Virus record (IMG/VR): IMGVR_UViG_3300047994_000425
Span: 1-35,861 of that record
Source of the DNA: a virus
Reading direction: 5' to 3' (one strand)
DNA length: 35,861 bases
Part shown: piece after piece, positions 1 through 7,723 of the stretch
Layout: the number at the start of each line of letters is the position of its first letter
How positions within the stretch are numbered: the first letter of the stretch is position 1
Position numbers and translations under genes: made by a program
Notes under the pieces: generated by a model
What the model saw: only the letters and a program-made list of their open reading frames with translations
Databases searched by the model: none
What the model was told of the DNA's origin: nothing

Positions 1-529
1 GCGCAAACCAGCCGACCAATTTGAGGGCCGGCGAAAGAAACGACAGCATGGCACCTGCGGCGCCCCCGACGGACGGCGCAAACGCCTCCATCGCCAGACC
101 GGTGGACCGAACGCCAGAGGCCACTCCCGTCAGATTCGGATTCAGTCGCTCGGCCTGCGCCGCCAGGGCGACCAGCCCGGTGCCGGCGTAATTCGTTGCC
201 GTCACCATGCCTGTCGCGACGCCGGCGATCGCCGTGGACGCCGCGCCCAACGCCGGCACGGCCATCTCGTTCACGACACCCCGGAACGCGGGCGAAAACG
301 TATAAGCAGCTTCCGCCGCCTGCCGCAGATGGTTAGCGGCCAATAGCGCGCCATTGGCGGTTAACTGGAAACCGCCATTCGAATCCTGGGCGACGGAACG
401 ACTCTTGGCGAGATTATCATTTGCGGAAGCGATCGACGCCGTCAGTTGATTAAGCGCTGCTGTCGCTTCATTGACGCCATCGGTTTGACCCTTGACGGTG
501 ACGGTGCGGATGGTGTCGATGGATGGCAT
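1..529 (-). CDS. Tail length tape-measure protein, N-terminal part (cut by left edge)
   Basis: An open frame starts with ATG at 529, one base after the stop of the gpT-like reading frame, and runs off the left edge; 176 codons are visible. The visible part begins MPSIDTIRTVTVKGQ, then continues as an Ala/Gly-rich, helical and partly hydrophobic sequence (for example GAASTAIAGVATGMV). This is typical of the start of tape-measure proteins, which set tail length and are packed inside the tail tube. The position directly after the G/GT pair matches gene H of lambda. The call rests on position and composition. No diagnostic motif is visible in this N-terminal piece. Confidence 0.75.
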   Translation of the reverse strand, partial: MPSIDTIRTVTVKGQTDGVNEATAALNQLTASIASANDNLAKSRSVAQDSNGGFQLTANGALLAANHLRQAAEAAYTFSPAFRGVVNEMAVPALGAASTAIAGVATGMVTATNYAGTGLVALAAQAERLNPNLTGVASGVRSTGLAMEAFAPSVGGAAGAMLSFLSPALKLVGWFA

Positions 530-530
530 T

Positions 531-857
531 TCAGTCTTTCCTGAAATAGTCCAGATAGGCGCGATCCATGGCGCGGATCAGATCGCTTAAGCGTTCGAAT
601 TCCTCGCCGACGACGCCGTAGCGTTCGGCGTAACAATGGATCGAGCGCCACGGGATCGGCCCGCGATCCATTCCAAGCTGGCGATCGGTCGTCAGCGCGC
701 CGAACGCTCGCCAGTAAAATTGCAATTCGCCTCGAGGCTCGACCTGCGATTTGACGCAGGGCAATTCAGACAGAGCAACGCCGGCGGCAAGCGCCGCATC
801 GGTGATGGCTTTGAAACTATCGCCCCAATCGAGCTGCCAGATCAGGGCGTCCGTCAG
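531..857 (-). CDS. gpT-like part of tail assembly chaperone gpGT, reached by -1 frameshift
   Basis: This frame is open from the slippery site at 857-863 down to the stop at 531-533. It reads KLTDALIWQLDWGDSFKAI and onward, and ends with a conserved-looking segment (IPWRSIHCYAERYGVVGEEF, then LIRAMDRAYLDYF). The only possible independent start nearby is a TTG at 764 without a clear ribosome-binding site. Protein-like sequence continues upstream of that TTG right up to the end of the gpG-like gene, which supports translation as a gpG-gpT fusion of about 245 residues. In lambda, gpGT binds the tail tube and tape-measure proteins during tail assembly and is absent from the virion. Assignment is by position, overlap and slippery site. 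Confidence 0.75.
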   Translation of the reverse strand: MTDALIWQLDWGDSFKAITDAALAAGVALSELPCVKSQVEPRGELQFYWRAFGALTTDRQLGMDRGPIPWRSIHCYAERYGVVGEEFERLSDLIRAMDRAYLDYFRKD

Positions 858-1267
858 TTTTTTGCGTCGTTGTCCGCGTCGGCCTTGCGGCGCTGCGCCA
901 CGATCATGCCGGCATAGGCCGCGCCAGCCTGAAACACCTTGAAATCAGGGTCCAGGAGGAGTTGCTTGCCCAATTCCTTTGTGTATTTGATCGGCGTCAC
1001 GCCATCGTCCTGCGTCAGGCCTTCGACGTCGAGCACGACGGTTTCCAGCAGCAACGTGCCCGCGATGCGATCCTGATCGGCCGGAGCGACCCCTTCGATC
1101 CGGTCCGCGCGCGGAATTTCGCGAACCAGCTTGCCTTCAAGAAGGCGGTAATCGTTGTTGTTGGTCCCGCGGGCCTTGATCCGGATCCCCATCAGATCGG
1201 GAATATTTTCGACCCAATCACCCTGCTCCGCGAGCGCGGAATCACACTTGATGGCTGAAAGCTTCAT
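854..1267 (-). CDS. gpG-like tail assembly chaperone
   Basis: This 137-residue protein starts with ATG at 1267 behind a GAGGG ribosome-binding site. It lies between the tail tube gene and the tape-measure gene, the place of gene G in lambda-like phages, and its length is close to that of lambda gpG (140). The sequence is acidic and soluble, with no signal peptide or membrane segment. The last codons are GCA AAA AAC followed by TGA, so the stop directly follows a heptamer suited to -1 frameshifting. It would be the abundant short form of the chaperone; the rare frameshifted form adds the gpT-like part. Confidence 0.75.
   Translation of the reverse strand: MKLSAIKCDSALAEQGDWVENIPDLMGIRIKARGTNNNDYRLLEGKLVREIPRADRIEGVAPADQDRIAGTLLLETVVLDVEGLTQDDGVTPIKYTKELGKQLLLDPDFKVFQAGAAYAGMIVAQRRKADADNDAKN
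857..863 (-). promoter_or_regulatory. Programmed -1 ribosomal frameshift site A AAA AAC
   Basis: On the minus strand the heptamer A AAA AAC is in the zero frame of the gpG-like gene (codons GCA AAA AAC) and is followed at once by TGA. It fits the X XXY YYZ rule. Slipping back one base joins gpG to the open gpT-like frame. The arrangement matches the conserved G/GT frameshift of long-tailed phages. Confidence 0.8.
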
Positions 1268-1285
1268 GACAAAAACGTCCCTCGT

Positions 1286-2743
1286 TTACGGAAGATACCA
1301 AAAGCGGGTGATGCCGAGCGTGTAGCCCAGCGTCGAATCGCGGATCGCCTGGAACGACGCCGAGAGCTCCACGTCCGCATTCTTGCCGCTGACCGACGGC
1401 GAACCGGACGAAAGCTTGATGCTCGGAAAATCAAAGACCAGGGATTGATTGTTGCTGTCGGTGCGCCCGAGCCGGATATCGAAAGACGTCAGCGTGTTGT
1501 TGATGATCTTGTCGAGAACGGTCTTGTCGCCGAAGTAGGTCCCGAGCGTTCCGGTGACGGTGAACTCGCCGTTGCCGATGCCGATGGCGCCGAGCGAACC
1601 CACCGCGATCTGGCGGCGCAGATTGTTGGCGATATCGAATTTCGCGCTCATGACGAAATTCGGCCCGGCGACTGGCGTCCCGGCAAAACCAATACGTCCG
1701 ACATTCGTTGAGGTGTTGAGCACGTCGTTCGTCGGCGCGGCGATATCCGTCGCTCCCGAGACGCGCACGGTCTGCGTGATGCCATCGGCACCGACATACG
1801 ATTTGGTGTAGGTCGCCACCTTCTGCGCGGCAGCTGTGACAGAAAATTTATCGACCGCCTGCCCGCGCAGATATTCATAGGTGACGGGCGAATGATCGAG
1901 ATATTGCCGCTCGATGGTCGAGGTTCTAAGCGTCGATGCGTTCACCAGGAAATCGCCAGCGAAGACGGAGATGATGACTCCGGTGCCCGCATCCGCAGTC
2001 CAGCCGACCGGGACGCGGTCGAAGGACAGGCGGTTCGCAGCCACTGCGGAAACTCTGCAGAAGTCATTGTTGGCGGCGGTCGCGAAATTGTTCGGACGAA
2101 CCCACATGCCAGGCTGAAGATTCATCGTCGTGAAATCGAGCGCGGTCGAAATCATGGCATTGCCGCCCGCAGTGACCGCCGAAAGATCGCCAGACACGCC
2201 AGCGAAGCCGACCGTGCGCAAGGAAGCACCCACAGGAATCACCGCCGCCTCGGCGGCAAAAGTCGCCGCCGGAAACACGACCGTCGTCCCCGTCGATGAC
2301 GCAACACGCGCGACGATTCCGTTGTTCGCCAGCGTCGTGAAACCGCCGGTCAGAACCAGCATGCCCGCCTTGAACGGCGTTCCGAGCCCGGCCGCGACCG
2401 TGGCCGTGTTCGTGGAAATATCCGAAATCTCGGTGTCCGACGTAGCGACAGTGATGTTCGGAAGATTGGCCCAGCTCCCCTGCAGCGCCTCTTCCAGATC
2501 GTCGTCCATGGTCTGAAACGACATCTCGCCGCCGATGTCGCCGCCCGCCTGCACGCCGACAAGGATCAGATCGCTGACCTGCCGGTCGGACCGGATTTCA
2601 TTTGAAACAACCGTCTGCGGATTCACAGCCAGGCTGCTGGACGTCTCGCGGATGGCCTTGAAAACCGGATTGACCGGCGTCACGCCAAAGGTCGTTTCAC
2701 GGACCTTTGCAATCGCGACCCGGTTGGTGGATTGAATCGTCAT
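1286..2743 (-). CDS. Major tail tube protein
   Basis: This 485-residue protein (ATG at 2743, AGGAG site about 10 bases upstream) sits in the gene V position, between the tail terminator and gpG-like genes. Its N-terminus (RVAIAKVRETTFGVTP) and C-terminal part (FDIRLGRTDSNNQSL, then ADVELSASFQAI) look like the phage tail tube protein family that forms the hollow tube of siphovirus tails. It is about twice the length of lambda gpV. The extra length comes from residues about 115-265, where two related units can be read: GMLVLTGGFTTLANNGIVARV and, about 84 residues on, GMWVRPNNFATAANNDFCRV. These may be surface domains decorating the tube. Family is assigned by recognition and position. Confidence 0.8.
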   Translation of the reverse strand: MTIQSTNRVAIAKVRETTFGVTPVNPVFKAIRETSSSLAVNPQTVVSNEIRSDRQVSDLILVGVQAGGDIGGEMSFQTMDDDLEEALQGSWANLPNITVATSDTEISDISTNTATVAAGLGTPFKAGMLVLTGGFTTLANNGIVARVASSTGTTVVFPAATFAAEAAVIPVGASLRTVGFAGVSGDLSAVTAGGNAMISTALDFTTMNLQPGMWVRPNNFATAANNDFCRVSAVAANRLSFDRVPVGWTADAGTGVIISVFAGDFLVNASTLRTSTIERQYLDHSPVTYEYLRGQAVDKFSVTAAAQKVATYTKSYVGADGITQTVRVSGATDIAAPTNDVLNTSTNVGRIGFAGTPVAGPNFVMSAKFDIANNLRRQIAVGSLGAIGIGNGEFTVTGTLGTYFGDKTVLDKIINNTLTSFDIRLGRTDSNNQSLVFDFPSIKLSSGSPSVSGKNADVELSASFQAIRDSTLGYTLGITRFWYLP

Positions 2744-2775
2744 AGCGTGAAGCTCCTGGAAAAAAGAGTTGCGGC

Positions 2776-3183
2776 CTATCTCACGAGGTCAAAGCGATAC
2801 GTCACGACGAACGGCAACAGGTAAAACGCTCCCGCCCGGTTCGACTTGTCGAAGGCAACGGGCGCCGCCTCGAATGTCGAAACGCCATCAAACGTCTGTT
2901 CGCGAAACCAGTCGCGCAGCGTATCGGTCAGCGATTGCGCCGCCGTCAGCCCGCTCATATTGAGAATGTGCACGATGAACCGGATGGAGCCGGTCTCCCT
3001 GAAGATCGCAGGCTTCGCCCCGATGTTGATCCGATTTTCGTTCGCGACCGGATATTCGATCGTGAGATGCTGTTGTGATGGCAAGGCAGCCACATCATTT
3101 TCGTCATAGAAAGGACAACTCGAAAGTCCCGGCCATGCCGCAAGCCGCGTCTCAACCGCCGCCTTAACCGCCGCACTCGCCAT
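2776..3183 (-). CDS. Tail terminator-like protein (gpU position)
   Basis: This 135-residue protein starts with ATG at 3183. Size and place agree with lambda gpU (131 residues), which caps the tail tube when it reaches final length. It resembles the phage tail terminator-like (DUF4128-type) proteins: an N-terminal helix (AAVKAAVETRLAAW), then a beta-rich body with IRFIVHILNMSG and a C-terminal LLPFVVTYRFDL strand. It follows the tail-completion gene by 7 bases and precedes the tail tube gene. The function is inferred from gene order and general similarity, not from catalytic residues. Confidence 0.65.
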   Translation of the reverse strand: MASAAVKAAVETRLAAWPGLSSCPFYDENDVAALPSQQHLTIEYPVANENRINIGAKPAIFRETGSIRFIVHILNMSGLTAAQSLTDTLRDWFREQTFDGVSTFEAAPVAFDKSNRAGAFYLLPFVVTYRFDLVR

Positions 3184-3190
3184 GATGTCC

Positions 3191-3814
3191 TCACAAATTC
3201 ACGATAATGGCAGGCTCGGCCGCTGGCGCTCGACCCGCGCGCGGTTGATCGGCGCCGGCAATCGACAAAAAGGTAAAACTGATATCGGCAACCTGACCGA
3301 AGCGCTGTCGCGCGAGCGCGGCGACCGCTTGATAAACCCCATCGGGCGCTTTTCGGGATTCACCCGGCCTGCCGTCGTGCGGCTCGATCTCTGGCGCATA
3401 GGACGACAGCGGCGCAAATACGATTTGCGAAACATCGGGGGGAATGTCTGCGATCGCCGTCTGTACCCCGTTCACGAAGACGCGATGGGATTTCTGGTAT
3501 CTGCCGGTGCGCACCGGCGAATGCAGAATAAGCTGTTCCTCGATCCATGTCAGCGCTTCGGTCTTGAGATCGAAGATCGCAACGATCGCACCGTCTGGAC
3601 GGACGCTCTCGAAATTCTGAGAAGCGCTGCCATCAACGAGAGTTTTATAAGGAACACTCTCGCCGAGAGCCGCGTCGTTGATCGCAGAGACTTCAGCGAT
3701 CGCGTCGCGCGCAACTTGCGCGATCGCGGCGCTAATGGCGGCAGGTCCGAATTCTTCCGAAACAAGATCGTCAAAATTGGCTTGGCCGCCGGTGTCCACA
3801 TTTCCCGAAAGCAT
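3191..3814 (-). CDS. HK97 gp10-like / gpZ-position tail completion protein
   Basis: The protein has 207 residues from the ATG at 3814, which overlaps the upstream stop by one base (TGATG). A GTG at 3826 would add four residues. The segment SPVRTGRYQKSHRVFVNG is the kind of PVdTGRLrxS motif found in HK97 gp10-like neck and tail-completion proteins. An N-terminal helical region (AAISAAIAQVARDAIAEV) precedes it. The place between the head-tail connector and the tail terminator is that of gene Z in lambda (192 residues). It probably acts at the head-tail junction. Confidence 0.65.
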   Translation of the reverse strand: MLSGNVDTGGQANFDDLVSEEFGPAAISAAIAQVARDAIAEVSAINDAALGESVPYKTLVDGSASQNFESVRPDGAIVAIFDLKTEALTWIEEQLILHSPVRTGRYQKSHRVFVNGVQTAIADIPPDVSQIVFAPLSSYAPEIEPHDGRPGESRKAPDGVYQAVAALARQRFGQVADISFTFLSIAGADQPRAGRAPAAEPAIIVNL

Positions 3815-4161
3815 CAGACCGCCCACATTTTCCAGACGAGGCCTTCTTCTTCATCGATCATCGGCCTGTTCGAGACCGTCAGCGTTCGCGGTCCCGGAAC
3901 GAACGTCCCGTTGACGATTTCACCGGGCTGAAATGTGTCGCCATTCGCTGGAGCCGCGACGTCTGTCGTCCGTACTTCCAGCAAAGCTGTTCCGGAGACC
4001 GGACGGCCATCGTCGATGCGTGAATTCGGATCGCGAAGGTCGAGAATAACGGTGACTTGTTTAGGCTCGCCGCCGGCGATGGCCTGATACAATGCAGCGT
4101 GGCCGTATTCGGCATAGGTATCGTCGATCGCGATCTGCGCGTTGTCGGCGCCTGTGCTCAT
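3814..4161 (-). CDS. Head-tail connector-like protein (gpFII position)
   Basis: The start is the ATG at 4161, which forms an ATGA overlap with the preceding gene and gives 115 residues. An upstream in-frame start at 4185 would overlap that gene more deeply and is less likely. The sequence has a beta-rich central and C-terminal part (PVSGTALLEVRTTDV, EIVNGTFVPGPRTLTV). It occupies the place of lambda gpFII (117 residues), the protein that joins filled heads to tails. No decisive motif is visible, so the assignment is by position and size. Confidence 0.55.
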   Translation of the reverse strand: MSTGADNAQIAIDDTYAEYGHAALYQAIAGGEPKQVTVILDLRDPNSRIDDGRPVSGTALLEVRTTDVAAPANGDTFQPGEIVNGTFVPGPRTLTVSNRPMIDEEEGLVWKMWAV

Positions 4162-4343
4162 CGCATCACCACGATATCGACCCATGTCTCAACGAGCAGA
4201 TCGAATTCAAATGTCCCGGTGCCGCCTGCGATGCGTGCGCCGTTGACGCGCACTTCGGCTTCCTTCTCATTGACCGCGTGCCTGCCCGCGCTCAGACGCA
4301 AGCGAATGGACGACGGAAGCTTCGATGCTGGTTTCTTTGCCAC
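4158..4343 (-). CDS. Small phage structural-operon protein, function unknown
   Basis: This 61-residue basic protein starts MAKKPASKLPSS at 4343 and ends in an ATGA overlap with the connector-like gene. It lies directly after the major capsid gene, the place taken by gene FI in lambda, but is much shorter than gpFI. I see no known motif. The translational coupling to the next gene and the phage-typical position support a real gene. A DNA packaging or head-joining accessory role would be a guess. Confidence 0.55.
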   Translation of the reverse strand: MAKKPASKLPSSIRLRLSAGRHAVNEKEAEVRVNGARIAGGTGTFEFDLLVETWVDIVVMR

Positions 4344-4402
4344 GAGGCCCCCCTACAAGTCGCAAGCCCGCCCGGTCTTCCCAGGCGGGCCTGCAAATAG
4401 AC

Positions 4403-5449
4403 TTAGTCGCCGCTGGTGCGCTTGCCGCTCAGCAGCGCACCCGGCATTGTGCAGACGGCCAGCGGATAGCTGAACGTTTCAACGTCCGCCCACATGTCAC
4501 GCTTGTCGTCGGTGACGACCCACGAATAGGTCGGCAGGCCGAGCGTGTTGACAAACTCCATGCGGGGCGCCGGCGCATAGGCCATCTGGAAGATGCCAGC
4601 ACCGACCGGGAAGAACTTGGCGCGCGTCGAGGGAATGCCGACGGTCGGGGTGTCCGTCGTGTCGCCATCGTCGGTCGAGCGGTAGTTGAACCATGTGATG
4701 TTACCGAAGTCGAACGTCTCCCACGCATTACCGGTGCGCAGGTCCGCCGCAGCCATCCAGTTCAGATAGGTCTGGCGAACTTCCGGATGAGCCGTGAAGG
4801 CATCCCAGAATTTATCGCCGCAGGCCGCCATGATCTTGATGTTCGACCCGCCCACGCCAGACAGTCTGCGGGTCATGTGACGAACGGTCGCGTTGCACTG
4901 CTGACGCAGCACACCGGAAGCCGGCGCTGCGTTTTGCAGATCCCAGTTCACTTCCGACGCCTGGGCCTGATTGAACTCGGCATTCCAGTCGTAAATTGTC
5001 GTGCCGTCGGCGTCTTTGAGAACGCCTTGAATAACCCCGAGCCGCCAGTTCTCCTTGGTCAACTCGATATCGTTTTTGATCAGAAGCTGCCGACGAGCAA
5101 CCTCGCTCATGAGCGTCTTCATTTCGGTTTCCAAACCGAAGGCGCGAATGTTCTGCAGTTCGTCCGCCATGATCCGGGAACCGGTCCCCAGTGCCTTGGT
5201 CGAAAAAGCGCGCGCGGCGCGCTGCTCGGCACCTTTTGTGTTCGGAGGAGCAGATCGCGGCGACGTCTGGATCAGCGCCGCAGCGTTCGAGCGCTCTTCG
5301 ATCCACACCGCCGTGGTGCGCACCGGCGCATCCACGAACAGGCCTGGAATGGAGCCGAGGAACTGCGGCACGAAGCCGAGCTTGTCGACTGCCGATGTGA
5401 GCGAGGTCGCAGAGAACGCGTCCGCCCGGAATGCATCCATAGTGATCAT
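4403..5449 (-). CDS. Major capsid protein (lambda gpE family)
   Basis: This 348-residue protein (lambda gpE is 341) starts with ATG at 5449 behind an AGGAG site. The N-terminus (MITMDAFRADAFSATSLT) and the segments TVWIEER-like (TTAVWIEERSNAAALI), VRHMTRRLSGVGG, ACGDKFWDAFTAHPEVR and KFFPVGAGIFQMAYAPAPRM are typical of the phage capsid E family. It forms the icosahedral head shell. It follows the decoration protein gene and precedes the small head-joining genes, as in lambda. No insertion or truncation is apparent. Confidence 0.93.
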   Translation of the reverse strand: MITMDAFRADAFSATSLTSAVDKLGFVPQFLGSIPGLFVDAPVRTTAVWIEERSNAAALIQTSPRSAPPNTKGAEQRAARAFSTKALGTGSRIMADELQNIRAFGLETEMKTLMSEVARRQLLIKNDIELTKENWRLGVIQGVLKDADGTTIYDWNAEFNQAQASEVNWDLQNAAPASGVLRQQCNATVRHMTRRLSGVGGSNIKIMAACGDKFWDAFTAHPEVRQTYLNWMAAADLRTGNAWETFDFGNITWFNYRSTDDGDTTDTPTVGIPSTRAKFFPVGAGIFQMAYAPAPRMEFVNTLGLPTYSWVVTDDKRDMWADVETFSYPLAVCTMPGALLSGKRTSGD

Positions 5450-5512
5450 TGCAGGTCTCCTGAGAGGTCGGACGTGTTCGCCGACGCAGGGTTGAAGAAA
5501 AAACGCGCCTAC

Positions 5513-6190
5513 TTAGCGAAGGACGATGCCGAGATCTTCGAGTTGCCGGATATAATCCGCCTGCTGAACGGCCGTGATGCCGGCTGGCCAGGTCAGATCG
5601 GATGCTCGGACTTCGGCGTTTCGCGTGATGAAGGTGCCCTTCACCGTGTTGGATCCGTCAGTCACATAGCTGCCCCACGAGATGCCGGCGGCGCGCTGCG
5701 AACCATCAGTGCCCGAGACATTGAGCGCTTCAACCTGATAGTCGGTTTCTTCGATGCCAACGGTGACCGAGAAGGCATCGCCGATCGCAAAATCGGTGCT
5801 GCCATCCGCGATCGCGAACTTGATCTCGTTGCTGAACGTGGCGCCGACCGCGACACGACCGATTTCCTTGCCCTTTGGATCGAACACAACGAACTCGCCG
5901 CTGTTTGTGGACACAAGCATGTTGATGACGCGATAAATGCCGTTCTTGGCGCCCGCCAAAACAGGCGTCGTGCCATCGATCGTGAAGATACCGTTGCCGG
6001 TGTTGCCCGCGTCGGCAGCCACGCTTGACGTCACGCTGCCGATCACAGCCGTCTTGCCGATGACCTGCCCCGGCACCAGCGTCTGCGAAAGGGCGACGGT
6101 AAACTTGTCGCGAGACAAGCGGCCGTCAGCCTCACTCACCATGAAGCTGCCGGGATGCTTCGATTCAGTCTGAACGATACCTGTGGTCAT
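5513..6190 (-). CDS. Head decoration protein (gpD-like)
   Basis: The start is ATG at 6190 with an AAGGGAG site just upstream. The place between the protease/scaffold gene and the capsid gene is that of lambda gpD, which binds the three-fold positions of the expanded capsid and stabilises it. At 225 residues it is about twice as long as gpD (110). The N-terminal half (LSRDKFTVALSQTLVPGQVI, NGIYRVINMLVST) looks like the decoration domain. The C-terminal half (DYQVEALNVSGTDGSQRAAG, YVTDGSNTVKGTFI) also reads as a HDPD-type segment describing changes from the starting value. It ends with a helix (YIRQLEDLGIVL). Confidence 0.8.
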   Translation of the reverse strand: MTTGIVQTESKHPGSFMVSEADGRLSRDKFTVALSQTLVPGQVIGKTAVIGSVTSSVAADAGNTGNGIFTIDGTTPVLAGAKNGIYRVINMLVSTNSGEFVVFDPKGKEIGRVAVGATFSNEIKFAIADGSTDFAIGDAFSVTVGIEETDYQVEALNVSGTDGSQRAAGISWGSYVTDGSNTVKGTFITRNAEVRASDLTWPAGITAVQQADYIRQLEDLGIVLR

Positions 6191-6283
6191 GGAATAGCTC
6201 CCTTGCTGACCGTGGATTCAACGACGGATGGCAAACACAGCGTCGCGGCTCCGTCGTCGGAAGACCGGCGGCTGACAAAAAAA

Positions 6284-6772
6284 CTAGCGCTTGGAATTCT
6301 GAGCAAGTTTCGCGTTCTGCTCTTCCACGACCTTGTCCCACGCAGCCGCGGTTTCGGTCTCGGATGACGCAGCGGGCTTTGACGTGCCATGAACCGGCAG
6401 TGCGTCGGTATCATCCGCAGCCTTCTTCGCGAGCGCGGCGCGCACGCCGGCGACCGGAGTCTTCGCGGCAACGAATGCTTTTGCATCTGCGGCCGGGAGC
6501 TTGGCGATCGCGCATAGCTCCAGGGTTTCGGTCGCCATCTCGACCGTGTACTCACCGGCAGACGCTTCTGTCGTCTTGGTGTCGGGGTCGGCAGGATCTT
6601 CGCCGGGCATCACCTGACCGCAGGTCGAACACGTCTCGCCAGGTGCCGGCTTGGCTGGCGCCGCCGCCGCTGGCTCGGCTTTGACCGGCTCGGAGACCGC
6701 TTCCGTGCCTGACGGTTTAACGTCTTCCGTTGCCGCTGGCGAAAGGGTCGAGACGAGATTTTCTTTTGACAT
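6284..6772 (-). CDS. Nested scaffolding protein (Nu3-like), internal start in protease gene
   Basis: Codon 317 of the protease gene is an ATG (6770-6772) preceded by GAAGGAG with 8 bases spacing, a better ribosome-binding site than most in this operon. Starting there gives a 162-residue protein, MSKENLVSTLSP and onward, made only of the Ala/Pro/Glu-rich linker and the C-terminal helical part. This copies the lambda C/Nu3 arrangement, in which the scaffold is the in-frame 3' part of the protease gene. Production of the short form is inferred from the site and from the lambda precedent. Confidence 0.65.
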   Translation of the reverse strand: MSKENLVSTLSPAATEDVKPSGTEAVSEPVKAEPAAAAPAKPAPGETCSTCGQVMPGEDPADPDTKTTEASAGEYTVEMATETLELCAIAKLPAADAKAFVAAKTPVAGVRAALAKKAADDTDALPVHGTSKPAASSETETAAAWDKVVEEQNAKLAQNSKR

Positions 6773-7720
6773 TGACGCGGCTCCTTCGGTTGAACGTGCC
6801 GCCATGCGGCTTTGTGAATTTTTCGAAATCAGGTCCGTGAGATTCGCGAGCGCTTCATCGAAGGTCGCGACACCGTCGGCGAGACCGTTGGTTACCGCGT
6901 CGGCATCGACATAGAGACCCGCTTCAGTCTCCATCGCCTGCTTCGATGTCATGCGGCCCTGCCGACCAATGAGATCGGCGAACGATTGACGACAATGGTC
7001 TGCTCGCGCCTGATATCCGTCGCGCGCCTGCGCGGAGAGCTGCGCATGTTCCCAGCCGTCGATCTTGCGGGCACCGGAAAACACCGCCGTGTATTTCAGG
7101 CCATCGACCTGATCGGCCGCTGACTGATCGACGTGAACGATGACGGCTCCGATCGACCCGACCGCAGCCATCCGTGGCAGGAAAAGTTTTGAGGCCGAAC
7201 CGGCGATCCCATAGGCGGCCGAGGCCGCATAAGAATTCGCAACCGCCCAGATCGGTTTGACATCGCGCGCTGCGAGAAACTTGTCGGCGATGTCGAGCAT
7301 GCCGCTCGCTTCACCGCCGGGGCTCTCCACATCGAGCAAGATTGCCTTGACCCGCGAGTCCGCCATCGCTGCATCCAGAGATGCACTAAGCGCGTCGTAA
7401 GTGGTCCAGCCGCACATTGCCGCCAGCCAATCGTAGCGGCGCGAGAGAACGCCGGCTACGGACATGATCGCAACGCCCTCCGCCGTCAGAAAGAACTCGG
7501 CCATCCCGTCGTTGCTGCGAACCGGCTCGGCTTCCACAACCATGGACAGCCGCTCGCGGCGCATCTTCCCGGACTTCTTCGCTTCCTTGCCTTCCAGCCG
7601 CGCGCCCGAAAGAACGCGGCGACCGACCGGCCCTTCGACGATCGCGCGCAATGCTGCGGGCTCGATCGCGTGCGCATGGCCGAACAACCGTTCGGCGACA
7701 TGAGGATAAGCAATGGTCAT
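6284..7720 (-). CDS. S49-family head maturation protease with C-terminal scaffold domain (gpC-like)
   Basis: This 478-residue protein matches lambda gpC in plan: a SppA-like S49 serine protease domain (about residues 75-290) followed by a scaffold-like acidic, Ala/Pro-rich tail. DVESPGGEASGM aligns with the gpC segment around DSPGG. The likely nucleophile is Ser167 in ANSYAASAAYGIAG and the likely general base is Lys219 in SGARKIDG. After the linker there is a CSTCG...MPGED segment with two close cysteines. The enzyme would degrade the scaffold and trim head proteins during prohead maturation. It lies between portal and decoration genes. An internal start gives a separate scaffold (next entry). 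Confidence 0.88.
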   Translation of the reverse strand: MTIAYPHVAERLFGHAHAIEPAALRAIVEGPVGRRVLSGARLEGKEAKKSGKMRRERLSMVVEAEPVRSNDGMAEFFLTAEGVAIMSVAGVLSRRYDWLAAMCGWTTYDALSASLDAAMADSRVKAILLDVESPGGEASGMLDIADKFLAARDVKPIWAVANSYAASAAYGIAGSASKLFLPRMAAVGSIGAVIVHVDQSAADQVDGLKYTAVFSGARKIDGWEHAQLSAQARDGYQARADHCRQSFADLIGRQGRMTSKQAMETEAGLYVDADAVTNGLADGVATFDEALANLTDLISKNSQSRMAARSTEGAASMSKENLVSTLSPAATEDVKPSGTEAVSEPVKAEPAAAAPAKPAPGETCSTCGQVMPGEDPADPDTKTTEASAGEYTVEMATETLELCAIAKLPAADAKAFVAAKTPVAGVRAALAKKAADDTDALPVHGTSKPAASSETETAAAWDKVVEEQNAKLAQNSKR

Positions 7721-7723
7721 CGT

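Noticed and set aside
4325-6028. Plus-strand open frame of 567 residues
   Set aside because: It is antisense to the capsid and decoration genes, Arg/His-rich and without family features, as expected from GC-rich third codon positions.
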